Positions 51,639 through 60,697 of a stretch of 64,000 nt of DNA are shown piece after piece. Each line of letters starts with the position of its first letter. Within the stretch, counting starts at the first letter, position 1. This DNA is from an uncultured Bacteroides sp. (GTDB taxonomy: Bacteria; Bacteroidota; Bacteroidia; Cytophagales; Cyclobacteriaceae): the NCBI GenBank assembly GCA_902168185.1, contig CABHOV010000061.1:1-64000 (forward strand), read 5' to 3'. The position numbers and the translations under genes were made by a program. The notes below the pieces were generated by a model. The model was not told the origin of the DNA. It did no database searches and was given only the letters and a program-made list of their open reading frames with translations.

Positions 51639-54600
51639 ATGAGTGAAGAACTGCTCAAGGCTATCATACAACTTTTTGCCATCGTTGCCCGCGAGCGTAT
51701 CACGGAACATGAGCGCACGAAGATCAAAGAGTTTCTTAGCCTTCATCTTAATCGCGAAGCCACTAACTATTACCTTAAGTTATTTGATGAGTTTTGTCAG
51801 ACACACCAGATCAACACGCGACAGGAACTTAGCGCGCTGGATGAAGATACCCAGCAGTTTGTAGACGACTGGGCGAAGATCATGCAGATCGTGAAGCAGG
51901 TAAACCAGGCACTCACGATGCAGCAGAAGATGGTGTTGATCATCAAGATCATCGAACTTCTTTTTGTTGATAATGATATTTCTGATCGACAAGGCAACCT
52001 CATCTTTTATATAGGACAGGCGCTGAAGATTCCGCAGTATGATGTGCACGCCCTGCAACAATTTGTTACAGGCCAGGACATTGACGAACTGGAATCCAAA
52101 CATGTACTCATTATTGACGAAGGTTCTGGCGAGTATGAAGGGCCACGCATCATCGAGAAAGATCTCACCGGTCTTATCGCGGTGCTACGATTATCGGATA
52201 CCGAAACGTACTTCATAAAGTATCTCGGCATCACAACGGTATACCTCAACAGCATTCTGCTGAAAAGCCGGAAGATCGATGTGTTCCCTACCGGGAGTAC
52301 CATTCGTGGAGATAAAGTTGGCCCTATATATTATAGCGATGTGATTGGCAAGTTCTTAACCAAAGAACATCAGACTACTCTTACGTTTACAGCCGATCAC
52401 CTCTTTTATCATTTCAAAACCGGGAGAGCAGGTATTCAGAATCTGAATATTGCTGAGACAGGAGGGAAGCTTATCGGGTTAATGGGCGCCAGTGGTTCAG
52501 GTAAATCTACCTTGCTCAATGTATTGAATGGCACCGAGAAGCCTTCGAGCGGACGCGTGCTGATCAATGGCATTAACATCCATGAAAATCCGAATAAGGT
52601 TAATGGCATCATCGGCTATGTGCCACAAGATGATTTGCTCATTGAAGACCTGAGTGTATTTGATAATCTATACTATGCGGCCAAGCTATGCTTTGGTCAT
52701 TATGAAGAAAGGCAGCTGATCGAATTGGTCATGCGCTCACTCATGAACCTGGGGCTTACTGAGATCCGTCATTTGAAGGTAGGCACTCCGTTGAATAAGA
52801 CTATCAGTGGCGGACAGCGCAAGCGACTGAATATAGCGTTGGAACTTCTGCGCGAACCAACCATTTTATTTGTTGATGAACCAACATCAGGTTTGTCTTC
52901 AAGAGATTCGGAAAACATCATGGACTTGCTGAAGGAATTAGCCTTGCGGGGGAAAATGGTGTTCGTGGTGATCCATCAACCTTCGTCCGACATCTTTAAG
53001 ATGTTTGATACACTGATTATTCTCGATGTAGGCGGATTCCAGATATACTATGGCAATCCTGTGGAGGCAGTTATATACTTCCGTGACATTATGCATGCTG
53101 CAAACAAAACGCAGGGTGCCTGTCCGGAGTGCGGAAATATAAATCCCGAGCAGATCTTCAGCATCATTGAAACCAAAGTTGTAAATGAATACGGAAGGTT
53201 AACGAATACGCGCAAAGTTTCTCCGGGACAATGGTATCAGTTTTTCAAGCAGCGCATCAAGATACCACGCGTTACGCACGTACAGGAAAAGCTCCCGGTC
53301 GTTCAGGAGATTCCCAACTGGTTTAATCAGCTGAAAGTATTTATCACCCGCGATGTACTGGCCAAGTCTGCCAATCAGCAATACCTGCTCATCAACCTGC
53401 TTGAGGCTCCGTTGCTGGCGTTCTTCATCGCGTTTATGGTGAAGTATTACAACGTGCTCGATGGCGTACCGAAATATACTTTTTATAACAATCACAACAT
53501 CCCGGTATACTTCTTTATGAGTGTAGTGGTAGCGTTGTTTTTTGGATTGACGATGAGCGCTGAAGAAATTTTCCGTGACCGGAAGATTCTCAAGCGAGAG
53601 CAGTTCCTTCACTTGAGCAGAAGCAGTTACCTGGTATCCAAAGTAACTGTGATGTTTGCGATCTCTGCTTTTCAGACGTTGCTCTTTACCATGATCGGCA
53701 ATGCTATACTCGGCATTCCACTTACCGAGTTACGATACTGGATAATTTTGTTCAGCTGTTCGTGTTTTGCAAACATGCTGGGGCTTAACATTTCAGCATC
53801 GTTCAATTCCGCTGTAACGATCTATATATTGATCCCGGTGCTACTCATTCCGCAGTTGTTGCTAAGTGGTGTGGTGATCAGTTTCGATAAATTTAATCCC
53901 AACGTAGGCAAGCCTATTGGTATACCTATAGCAGGTGAAGTAATGGCTTCGCGATGGGCGTTTGAAGCCTACATGGTAACGCAATTCAAGGACAACCCTT
54001 TTGAAAGAAAATTTTATGAGTTTGATAAAGTAGCTGCTGTCTCAGACTACAAACGGGTATACTATATACCGGCACTGGAATCAAAACTGGCGTACTGTTT
54101 AAATAACCGCTCGCAGTGGCGTAACCGTAACAGCGTGGAGATGAACAATGCTTTCACTGTACTGCAAAATGAAATTCACCACGAGTTAGCGGTGGTAGGC
54201 AAAGATCAGTTACCGGAAGTAGACAAGCTCGCTGTTGGTAAATTTGATTCAACGGTATTTGTGAAAACTATGGATTTTCTTTCAGCGTTGAAACGCTTCT
54301 ATGCCATGAAGGCTGAGAATGCAATGAAAGAAAAAGAGCGAATAGTAGCTACGCTTACAGCAACACCCGAAAAGGCTGCTGCGTTTGAAGCGATGAAGCT
54401 CACCTATGTGAACAAGGCTGTAACGGATGCTGTGAAAAATATTTCAACAGTAGATCGCATCGTTGAATATGACGGACGACTTGTTCAAAAGATATATCCT
54501 ATATATCAGGATGATCATTATCCGCGTAACGCACTCGACTTCTCAGCCAACCTGCATCAGCCTACCAAGTTGTTCTTCGGCATTGCGATCGACACTTTGT

Positions 54601-54728
54601 GGTTTAATATAGCGGTGATCTGGAGCATGACGATCGTGTTGTTCATCACCTTATACTTTAATGCATTGAAGCGTTTGATCCGAATGCTGGAGAATAAACA
54701 CAAATACAAGCGAAAAGAAAGATCGTAA
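51639..54728 (+). CDS. ABC-2 transporter, ATPase-permease fusion with TerB-like and FHA-like N-terminal domains
   Basis: 1029 residues in one chain. Residues 1-150 are helical and resemble TerB (IIQLFAIVARERITEHERTK, IIELLFVDNDISDRQ). Residues about 175-260 look FHA-like (TVYLNSILLKSRKIDVFPTG). The ABCG-like ATPase follows: Walker A GASGSGKST, signature ISGGQRKRL, Walker B TILFVDEP and H-loop VIHQPSSD. A CPEC motif lies after it. Six transmembrane segments come next, from LEAPLLAFFIAFMVKYY to NIAVIWSMTIVLFITLYFNA, with a soluble block of about 190 residues before the last one. It likely exports a lipid or hydrophobic compound. It stands as a single gene. Confidence 0.85.
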   Translation: MSEELLKAIIQLFAIVARERITEHERTKIKEFLSLHLNREATNYYLKLFDEFCQTHQINTRQELSALDEDTQQFVDDWAKIMQIVKQVNQALTMQQKMVLIIKIIELLFVDNDISDRQGNLIFYIGQALKIPQYDVHALQQFVTGQDIDELESKHVLIIDEGSGEYEGPRIIEKDLTGLIAVLRLSDTETYFIKYLGITTVYLNSILLKSRKIDVFPTGSTIRGDKVGPIYYSDVIGKFLTKEHQTTLTFTADHLFYHFKTGRAGIQNLNIAETGGKLIGLMGASGSGKSTLLNVLNGTEKPSSGRVLINGINIHENPNKVNGIIGYVPQDDLLIEDLSVFDNLYYAAKLCFGHYEERQLIELVMRSLMNLGLTEIRHLKVGTPLNKTISGGQRKRLNIALELLREPTILFVDEPTSGLSSRDSENIMDLLKELALRGKMVFVVIHQPSSDIFKMFDTLIILDVGGFQIYYGNPVEAVIYFRDIMHAANKTQGACPECGNINPEQIFSIIETKVVNEYGRLTNTRKVSPGQWYQFFKQRIKIPRVTHVQEKLPVVQEIPNWFNQLKVFITRDVLAKSANQQYLLINLLEAPLLAFFIAFMVKYYNVLDGVPKYTFYNNHNIPVYFFMSVVVALFFGLTMSAEEIFRDRKILKREQFLHLSRSSYLVSKVTVMFAISAFQTLLFTMIGNAILGIPLTELRYWIILFSCSCFANMLGLNISASFNSAVTIYILIPVLLIPQLLLSGVVISFDKFNPNVGKPIGIPIAGEVMASRWAFEAYMVTQFKDNPFERKFYEFDKVAAVSDYKRVYYIPALESKLAYCLNNRSQWRNRNSVEMNNAFTVLQNEIHHELAVVGKDQLPEVDKLAVGKFDSTVFVKTMDFLSALKRFYAMKAENAMKEKERIVATLTATPEKAAAFEAMKLTYVNKAVTDAVKNISTVDRIVEYDGRLVQKIYPIYQDDHYPRNALDFSANLHQPTKLFFGIAIDTLWFNIAVIWSMTIVLFITLYFNALKRLIRMLENKHKYKRKERS

Positions 54729-54742
54729 TTCGATGAGTTTTA

Positions 54743-54750
54743 TATTTTTG
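54743..54750 (+). promoter_or_regulatory. Candidate -7 element for the His-rich lipoprotein
   Basis: TATTTTTG fits TAnnTTTG and lies 18 bases before ATG 54769, which supports that start codon over 54733. Confidence 0.45.
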
Positions 54751-54768
54751 TCATCAAACTATATCCAT

Positions 54769-55212
54769 ATGAAATTAAAATACATAATGTTTCTTATGCT
54801 TGTCGCAGGTGTATTTGCGGCCTGTTCCGGAAAGAAAGAAACTTCAGACGATCATGAACATTCGCACGACACAGCAAAAGAAGAATGGAAAGAGATGGAT
54901 GATTTTCATATGCTGATGGCCGAAGCGTTTCATCCCTATAAAGACAGCTCAAACCTTGAGCCGGCAAAGACCAAGGCACCTGAGTTAGCATCAGCAGCAG
55001 AGAAGTGGGCAAGTGCTTCGCTTCCGGAAAAAGTAGATAATGATGAAATAAAAAATAAACTGCAGGAATTAAAGACTGGTACTGCCGCTTTCGCCGAAAC
55101 GGTAAAGGGCGTTGACGACAAGGTAATCGGAGAGGAGCTCACCAAGCTTCACGATCAATTCCATGCTATACAGGAAGCCTGGTATGGTGGCCATGGAGAA
55201 CATCATCATTAA
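54769..55212 (+). CDS. His-rich lipoprotein, possible metal-binding protein
   Basis: 147 residues from ATG 54769, which gives the signal peptide MKLKYIMFLMLVAGVFAAC with lipid Cys19. The mature part starts with a His-rich motif (DDHEHSHDTAKEEWKEMDDF). Amphipathic helices follow, and the chain ends GGHGEHHH. The two His clusters at its ends are suggestive of metal binding, and the helical middle could form a four-helix bundle like cytochrome b562/CopC-type periplasmic binders, but this is inference. I do not recognise the family. It is monocistronic: -7 element before, terminator after. Confidence 0.65.
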   Translation: MKLKYIMFLMLVAGVFAACSGKKETSDDHEHSHDTAKEEWKEMDDFHMLMAEAFHPYKDSSNLEPAKTKAPELASAAEKWASASLPEKVDNDEIKNKLQELKTGTAAFAETVKGVDDKVIGEELTKLHDQFHAIQEAWYGGHGEHHH

Positions 55213-55233
55213 GATGATCGATCAATAATGGTG

Positions 55234-55264
55234 AAAGGCCAGCTCTTATGAGGGCTGGCTTTTA
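55234..55264 (+). terminator. Intrinsic terminator
   Basis: AAAGGCCAGC pairs with GCTGGCTTT (one bulged G), followed by T's, after the His-rich lipoprotein gene. Confidence 0.7.
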
Positions 55265-55378
55265 CATTTTCAGAAAATGACAATGTTCTTTTACCGTTGG
55301 ACAGTCGATTTTAAATTGTATGTGAAATTTTTGTAACGCTGATATACTTTTTGCGACATATTGCGTATTCTACCCAGT

Positions 55379-56056
55379 ATGCCAGAGAAAAGCAGTGTTT
55401 TTGATATGATAGGTCCCGTAATGATCGGCCCGTCCAGCTCTCACACAGCAGGTGTTGTGCGCATTGCCCGGGCTGCATTTAAACTGTTAGGAGGAAGACC
55501 GGACCAGGCAGAGATAACGTTTTACAATTCTTTTGCGCGTACCTACGAAGGCCATGGAAGCGACCGCGCAATTATAGCCGGACTGCTCGACTTTAAAACC
55601 GATGACAAGAGGATAAAGGAGTCGCTGGATATAGCAAAGGCAGAAGGACTTCACTATAAATTCAAGTCTGTAGGCAACGCATCGACCATGCATCCGAACA
55701 CCATCAAATTAAATTTAAAACGTGGTGAAGATACTATAGAAGTTGTGGGCGAGAGCCGTGGTGGCGGACTGATAAACATCGCGGAGGTGAATGGTTTTAA
55801 AGCCGACTTCGGAGCAAATCTTCACACATTCATTATTACAGCAGAAGACGTAAAAGGAAGTATAGCATTTATTGCAGATGTACTGGCACACGATGATTGC
55901 AATATAGCAACCATGTCAGTATCCCGTAAGGGCAAGAATGATGTAGCCTGCCTGGTAATTGAAATGGACTCGGGTATAAAGCCTGTAACATTATCATACT
56001 TACGGAGTCTTAGCTGGGTTAAACAAGTAATTTATATACCGGATATAGATCGTTGA
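55379..56056 (+). CDS. sdaAB: L-serine ammonia-lyase, iron-sulfur-dependent, beta subunit
   Basis: 225 residues from ATG 55379; a TTG 18 bases upstream is less likely. The start KSSVFDMIGPVMIGPSSSHT then AG is the beta-subunit signature. A GRPDQAEITFYNSFARTYEG then HGSDRAII segment follows. An ACT-like regulatory domain lies at the C-terminus from about residue 150 (FIADVLAHDDCNIATMSVSR). The enzyme converts serine to pyruvate and ammonia; the catalytic Fe-S alpha subunit (SdaAA) is not in the window, so it must lie elsewhere. A TolC gene begins 3 bases after the stop. Confidence 0.93.
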   Translation: MPEKSSVFDMIGPVMIGPSSSHTAGVVRIARAAFKLLGGRPDQAEITFYNSFARTYEGHGSDRAIIAGLLDFKTDDKRIKESLDIAKAEGLHYKFKSVGNASTMHPNTIKLNLKRGEDTIEVVGESRGGGLINIAEVNGFKADFGANLHTFIITAEDVKGSIAFIADVLAHDDCNIATMSVSRKGKNDVACLVIEMDSGIKPVTLSYLRSLSWVKQVIYIPDIDR

Positions 56057-56059
56057 TAC

Positions 56060-57538
56060 ATGAAAAGAGTAATTACAGGATTTTTTATTTTACTGGCAGG
56101 ATATAGCGTCTGCCAGGCACAGATCGATACGCTGAAGCAGCAGGCGCAAACGCCACCTGCTGCAGAGAAGTGGTCGTTGCAAAAGTGTATAGAGTATGCA
56201 CTTGCCAACAACCTCACTGTACAACGGACTGCCTATGATGTGGAGAGCAGTGAAGTGGATCTGCGGCAAGCTCAATTTTCACGGTTGCCAAGTGTTAATG
56301 GAAACGCATCCTATGGCTATAGTTGGGGGCGTGGTCTTGACCCGGTAAGTAACAGCTTCGTGTCACAGGAGATCAAATCATCCAACCTTTCCGCGAATGC
56401 TTCATTGCCATTGTTTAACGGCATGCGCATTCATAATTCGGTGAAGCAAAATCAACGATTTGTTGCTGCTACAGAACAAGATCTAGCCAAAGCGAAGAAT
56501 GATCTTATTCTGAATGTAGCGAACTTGTTCATCAATGTAGTGTTCAATAAGGAACTTGTTGAAAATGCAAAGTTCCAACTTGCATCCAGCCAGCAACAAC
56601 TTGAACGCACACGCAAGCAAGTAGCGGCAGGTTCACTGCCACGATCAGAGGAACTGAACCTCGATGCGCAGGCAGCGGGCAACGAAGTAACATTGGTACA
56701 GCAGGAGAATGCACTTGCCTTATCAATCCTTCAGTTGAAGCAAGCATTGCAAATTCCTGCCTCGCAGGGATTGGATGTAGAGATACCAGGACTAGACCCG
56801 GAAGAACTTGTGATTGATCAGACACGCGATGAGATTTATGATATCGCCCGTCAGACTATGCCTGAAATTAAAAGTGCAGAGTATAGAATTCAGAGCTCAT
56901 ACTATGCCGTGAAATCATCACGCGGAAGTTTATATCCACGCTTAAGTTTAGTAGCAGGTTTGAATACGAACTACTCGAGTGCACAAGAATCACAATTCTA
57001 TGCAGACCCGAATGGAGGATTTTCATTTTCACAAAGCCCGGTAGCATATTTAAATCAGGATTTGAATTCACCGGTATATACAGTTAGTCCCAATGGTACT
57101 TATAGAGATACCTATGGCTTTGGCTCGCAGGTAAAAGACAATATATACCGTACACTCGGACTTCAACTCATCATCCCTATATTTAATAACTTCAGTGCCA
57201 GGGCTACCGTACAGCGCACAGTAATTCAAAATCAACAAGCGAAGATCGATGCGCAACTCACTGCCCAGACGCTGCGTCAAAATGTAGAGACTGCGTATAA
57301 CGATGCCGTTGCATCAGCCAAGACGTATAACTCATCTTTAAGACAGGTGAATGCGCGCGAGGAAGCTTTCCGCATGATGGAGCAACGTTACGGTGCAGGA
57401 TCAGCAAACTCATTTGAGTTTCAGGTTTCACAAAATGATTTGTTTCGTGCAAAGACTGACCTGAGTCGTGCTAAATACGATTTCATCTTCAAGAAAAAAG
57501 TTCTCGATTTTTATCAAGGTAAACCCCTGGAGTATTAA
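56060..57538 (+). CDS. TolC family outer-membrane efflux protein
   Basis: 492 residues with signal peptide MKRVITGFFILLAGYSVCQA. The TolC (OEP) fold is clear: WSLQKCIEYALANNLTVQRT at the start, long helices with the periodic QLASSQQQLERTRKQVAAGS and LPRSEELNLDAQAAGNEVTL, and the second repeat ATVQRTVIQNQQAKIDAQLT then EEAFRMMEQRYGAGSANSFE. It forms the outer-membrane tunnel of tripartite exporters. The adaptor gene follows after 12 bases and the serine-deaminase gene precedes it by 3, so all three may share one transcript. Confidence 0.94.
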   Translation: MKRVITGFFILLAGYSVCQAQIDTLKQQAQTPPAAEKWSLQKCIEYALANNLTVQRTAYDVESSEVDLRQAQFSRLPSVNGNASYGYSWGRGLDPVSNSFVSQEIKSSNLSANASLPLFNGMRIHNSVKQNQRFVAATEQDLAKAKNDLILNVANLFINVVFNKELVENAKFQLASSQQQLERTRKQVAAGSLPRSEELNLDAQAAGNEVTLVQQENALALSILQLKQALQIPASQGLDVEIPGLDPEELVIDQTRDEIYDIARQTMPEIKSAEYRIQSSYYAVKSSRGSLYPRLSLVAGLNTNYSSAQESQFYADPNGGFSFSQSPVAYLNQDLNSPVYTVSPNGTYRDTYGFGSQVKDNIYRTLGLQLIIPIFNNFSARATVQRTVIQNQQAKIDAQLTAQTLRQNVETAYNDAVASAKTYNSSLRQVNAREEAFRMMEQRYGAGSANSFEFQVSQNDLFRAKTDLSRAKYDFIFKKKVLDFYQGKPLEY

Positions 57539-57550
57539 TATATCACCGCA

Positions 57551-58924
57551 ATGGCAAAACAAAAACAAAAATCAAACAAACTGATTTACTGGCTTATCGG
57601 AGCCGTAGCATTACTGTTAGTCCTGGCCGTTATAGGAAGTCAGGCAGGCTGGATCGGTAAGCCGAAAGAAATGGAAGTAGATCTCGCGAAAGCAAAGCGC
57701 GTAATGATTACTGAAAAGGTAAGTGCTTCCGGTACGGTGCAGCCCGTTACCGAAGTAAAAATAGCACCAGAGGTTTCAGGCGAGATCATTGACTTGCTCA
57801 TTGAAGAAGGTGATTCTGTGAAGAAGGGACAGCGGCTTGTAAGGATTCGTCCGGATACCTGGCAGAGTCAACTTGATCGCGCGCAAGCGGGATTAAGTCA
57901 GCAACGTGCAAACCTGGAGCAATCCAATGCAAGCTTATCAAGATCACGTGCACAGTTCATTCGTGCAGAGAGTGAGTATAAACGCCAGGAAAAACTTTGG
58001 AAAGAAAAAGTGATCTCTGAAGCCGACTGGCAACTCGCGCAGCAAAATTATGAAGTAGCCAAGAACGATGTTACTTCAGCAGAGCAATCAGTAGAGGCGG
58101 CACGTTATGTAATACGAAGTACACAAGCTTCGTTGAAAGAAGCTGAAGAGAATTTCCGTAAGACAACCGTAGACGCACCTATGACTGGCGTTGTATCGAA
58201 GCTCATTGTGAAGAAAGGTGAACGTGTAGTAGGAACTGCAACGATGGCCGGTACTGAAATGCTGCGCATCGCGGATCTGAATACCATGGAAGTACGTGTG
58301 GATGTAAATGAAAATGATATAGTGCGTGTACATCTTGGCGATACTGCGATCATTGATGTAGATGCATACTCAACACAAGGAAAAGAATTCAAAGGTGTAG
58401 TTACGTTGATAGCCAACACGGCGAAAGACAAGGCATCAGCAGATGCTATCACTGAATTTGAAGTACGTATTTTAATTCTGAGTTCGTCCTATCAGGATCT
58501 GGTGGCTGCAGGTAAAAAGTATCCGTTCCTTCCGGGTATGACTGCCAGTGTTGACATCCTGACCAACCGGAAAACAAACGCACTCTCGGTGCCATTAGCA
58601 GCTGTGACAACCCGTAATCCTGAAGATGCTAAAGCAGATAAGGAAAATAAAGGTGATCCTGATTCGAAGAAGCAACAAGGTGAAGTTAAACCGGCACCTA
58701 AAAAGGAAAACAAAACAGTTGTTTTCGTAAACGATAAAGGCACGGCAAAGATGGTTGAAGTAAAAACAGGCATGAGTGACTTCGATAATATTGAAATTCT
58801 TTCCGGCATCAGTGACAGCACTGAAATTATCACAGGCCCTTTTCTGGCCGTATCCAAACGTTTGAAAGATGGAGATAAGGTAAGAGCGATGGAAAAGAAG
58901 GACGCTGATAAAAAAGAAAAGTAG
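57551..58924 (+). CDS. Efflux periplasmic adaptor (MacA/HlyD-type)
   Basis: 457 residues. A membrane anchor at about residues 12-32 (LIYWLIGAVALLLVLAVIG) precedes the barrel-sandwich/lipoyl half APEVSGEIIDLLIEEGDSVK. A helical hairpin of about 100 residues follows (AQAGLSQQRANLEQSNASLS, WKEKVISEADWQLAQQNYEV), then the second lipoyl half and beta-barrel (APMTGVVSKLIVKKGERV). An acidic/basic insert near 360-395 (KADKENKGDPDSKKQQGEVK) sits before the last domain. It links TolC to an inner-membrane pump. No MacB- or RND-type pump gene follows; a terminator and then pyrophosphatase come next. Confidence 0.92.
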   Translation: MAKQKQKSNKLIYWLIGAVALLLVLAVIGSQAGWIGKPKEMEVDLAKAKRVMITEKVSASGTVQPVTEVKIAPEVSGEIIDLLIEEGDSVKKGQRLVRIRPDTWQSQLDRAQAGLSQQRANLEQSNASLSRSRAQFIRAESEYKRQEKLWKEKVISEADWQLAQQNYEVAKNDVTSAEQSVEAARYVIRSTQASLKEAEENFRKTTVDAPMTGVVSKLIVKKGERVVGTATMAGTEMLRIADLNTMEVRVDVNENDIVRVHLGDTAIIDVDAYSTQGKEFKGVVTLIANTAKDKASADAITEFEVRILILSSSYQDLVAAGKKYPFLPGMTASVDILTNRKTNALSVPLAAVTTRNPEDAKADKENKGDPDSKKQQGEVKPAPKKENKTVVFVNDKGTAKMVEVKTGMSDFDNIEILSGISDSTEIITGPFLAVSKRLKDGDKVRAMEKKDADKKEK

Positions 58925-58944
58925 TAAAAGCTATATAGCAAATG

Positions 58945-58975
58945 AAAAGCCCTTGACTCAAGTCGGGGCTTTTTT
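58945..58975 (+). terminator. Intrinsic terminator after the adaptor gene
   Basis: AAAAGCCC and GGGCTTTT pair around a loop that itself holds CTTGA/CAAG, followed by six T's. Confidence 0.8.
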
Positions 58976-59013
58976 GTTTAATATTGCGCCCAAAATAAAA
59001 TTTATAAACGAAT

Positions 59014-59550
59014 ATGATAAAGCATCCGTGGCATGAAGTAGCTACCGGTTTAAACCCTCCGGATCAGATCAATGCAATTATTGAAATTCCAAAAGGCTCT
59101 CGTGCGAAGTATGAAATTGACAAGGACAGTGGCTTGATTAAACTGGATCGTGTAATCTACGCTTCCATGTATTACCCATTGAACTATGGATTTATTCCGC
59201 AGACATTAGGCGAAGATCATGATCCGTTGGATATAGTTGTATTGACCCAGGTAGCAGTTGTACCAGGATGTTTGATTCCTTCTAAAGTAATCGGTGTAAT
59301 GCAGATGATTGACCGTGGTGAAGCTGATGATAAGATCATCGCTGTAGCGGAACAAGATCCTAGCGTAAGCCATATCTCTGATGTTAAAGATTTACCGGAT
59401 TACCTGCTTGCTGAATTGAAGCACTTCTTCGAGAACTATAAATCACTCGAAAATAAGAAGGTAATTGTAGATGAATTTCTTTCCAAGCCAAAGGCAGAGG
59501 AGATCATCAAAGCCAGCATTGAACGCTATCACAAAGAGTTTAAAAAATAA
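59014..59550 (+). CDS. ppa: Inorganic pyrophosphatase (family I)
   Basis: 178 residues, the normal size for the soluble bacterial enzyme that hydrolyses pyrophosphate to drive biosynthesis. Landmarks are NAIIEIPKGSRAKYEIDKDS, the region YYPLNYGFIPQTLGEDHDPL then DIVVL with the metal-binding Asp residues, and KDLPDYLLAELKHFFENYKS. The signature D-x-D-P-x-D reads DHDPLD, with His at the variable position. The stop codon overlaps the start of the following glycosyltransferase gene by one base (TAATG). Confidence 0.97.
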   Translation: MIKHPWHEVATGLNPPDQINAIIEIPKGSRAKYEIDKDSGLIKLDRVIYASMYYPLNYGFIPQTLGEDHDPLDIVVLTQVAVVPGCLIPSKVIGVMQMIDRGEADDKIIAVAEQDPSVSHISDVKDLPDYLLAELKHFFENYKSLENKKVIVDEFLSKPKAEEIIKASIERYHKEFKK

Positions 59551-60683
59551 TGCAGGTTGGTTTCGAAGCCAAACGACTCTTCACCAACTTTACCGGCCTC
59601 GGTAATTACTCACGTTTTGTGGTAAATGCCTTGAGTGAATTTGCTCCGGAGAATATATATACATTATACTCTCCCAAGATCAAATCACACCCGGAGGTAG
59701 ATCCTATTCTGGCGCGAACCAATATAAAAGCCATCGGACCAACCGGTGGCTTTACGTTCTTTAAAGGGTTGTGGCGATCATGGGGTGTAAGCCTTTCACC
59801 AAGTATACAAAGTCTCAATATCTTTCACGGACTAAGCCAGGAACTGCCATCCGGTTTGCCGAAGCATATCCGGAAAATAGTTACCGTACACGACCTGATC
59901 TATATCCGTTATCCCAAGTTCTATAATCCGATCGATGTAGCCATCTATACTGCCAAGGTAAAATCAGCATGTCGCATCGCAGACAAAGTGATCGCGATTA
60001 GCCAACAGACAGCCGACGATCTCATCGAGTTCATTAAAGTAGATCCGGCCAAGATCGAAGTTGTTTACCAGGGAAGTCACCCTATATTTAAAACGGAGGC
60101 ATCAGCACAGGAAAAAGCAATTGTAAAAGCCAAGTATAATCTGCCTGATGAGTATATCCTGAACGTTGGCACAATTGAAGAACGAAAAAATGTCAAACGC
60201 TTAGTGGAGGCATTGGCATTGCTGCCCGAGAGTATACGGATTCCCGTGGTTATAGTAGGACGGGCCACTGACTATTTGAAAGAAGTTGTAACCTGTGCCC
60301 AGGAAAGAAAAGTGATGGATAAAATTATATTTATACACCAGGCATCTTTTCAAGATCTTCCTGCACTATATCAAATGGCTACTGTATTTGTATACCCATC
60401 CTTGTTCGAAGGTTTTGGTATACCGCTGCTGGAGGCGATCGAATCAGGAGTACCCGTTATAACGTCTCAAGGATCTTGCTTTCATGAGGCTGCCGGCCCG
60501 GATGCGATTTATATTGATCCGGATAACGCTGAATCATTGGGAGTGGCATTGGACAATGTTTTAACCGACACAGCACTTGCCCAAAGAGTTATCAGCACAT
60601 CTACTGAGTATATTAAGCGGTTTGAGCCACAGGTGATCGCTTCAGATATAATGCAGGTATATAGCAATTCACTATCAAAGTAA
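59550..60683 (+). CDS. Glycosyltransferase family 4 (GT-B)
   Basis: 377 residues. The N-terminal half starts MQVGFEAKRLFTNFTGLGNY and includes VTVHDLIYIRYPKFYNPIDV. The C-terminal nucleotide-sugar half has YILNVGTIEERKNVKRLVEA, IIFIHQASFQDLPALYQMAT and the ExFGxxxxE motif in PSLFEGFGIPLLEAIESGVP. It is a retaining transferase of the mannosyl/glucosyl kind acting on cell-surface glycans; the acceptor cannot be told. Its start overlaps the ppa stop by one base, a neat link since sugar-nucleotide synthesis releases pyrophosphate. Confidence 0.92.
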   Translation: MQVGFEAKRLFTNFTGLGNYSRFVVNALSEFAPENIYTLYSPKIKSHPEVDPILARTNIKAIGPTGGFTFFKGLWRSWGVSLSPSIQSLNIFHGLSQELPSGLPKHIRKIVTVHDLIYIRYPKFYNPIDVAIYTAKVKSACRIADKVIAISQQTADDLIEFIKVDPAKIEVVYQGSHPIFKTEASAQEKAIVKAKYNLPDEYILNVGTIEERKNVKRLVEALALLPESIRIPVVIVGRATDYLKEVVTCAQERKVMDKIIFIHQASFQDLPALYQMATVFVYPSLFEGFGIPLLEAIESGVPVITSQGSCFHEAAGPDAIYIDPDNAESLGVALDNVLTDTALAQRVISTSTEYIKRFEPQVIASDIMQVYSNSLSK

Positions 60684-60697
60684 TAATTCTGGATTTT

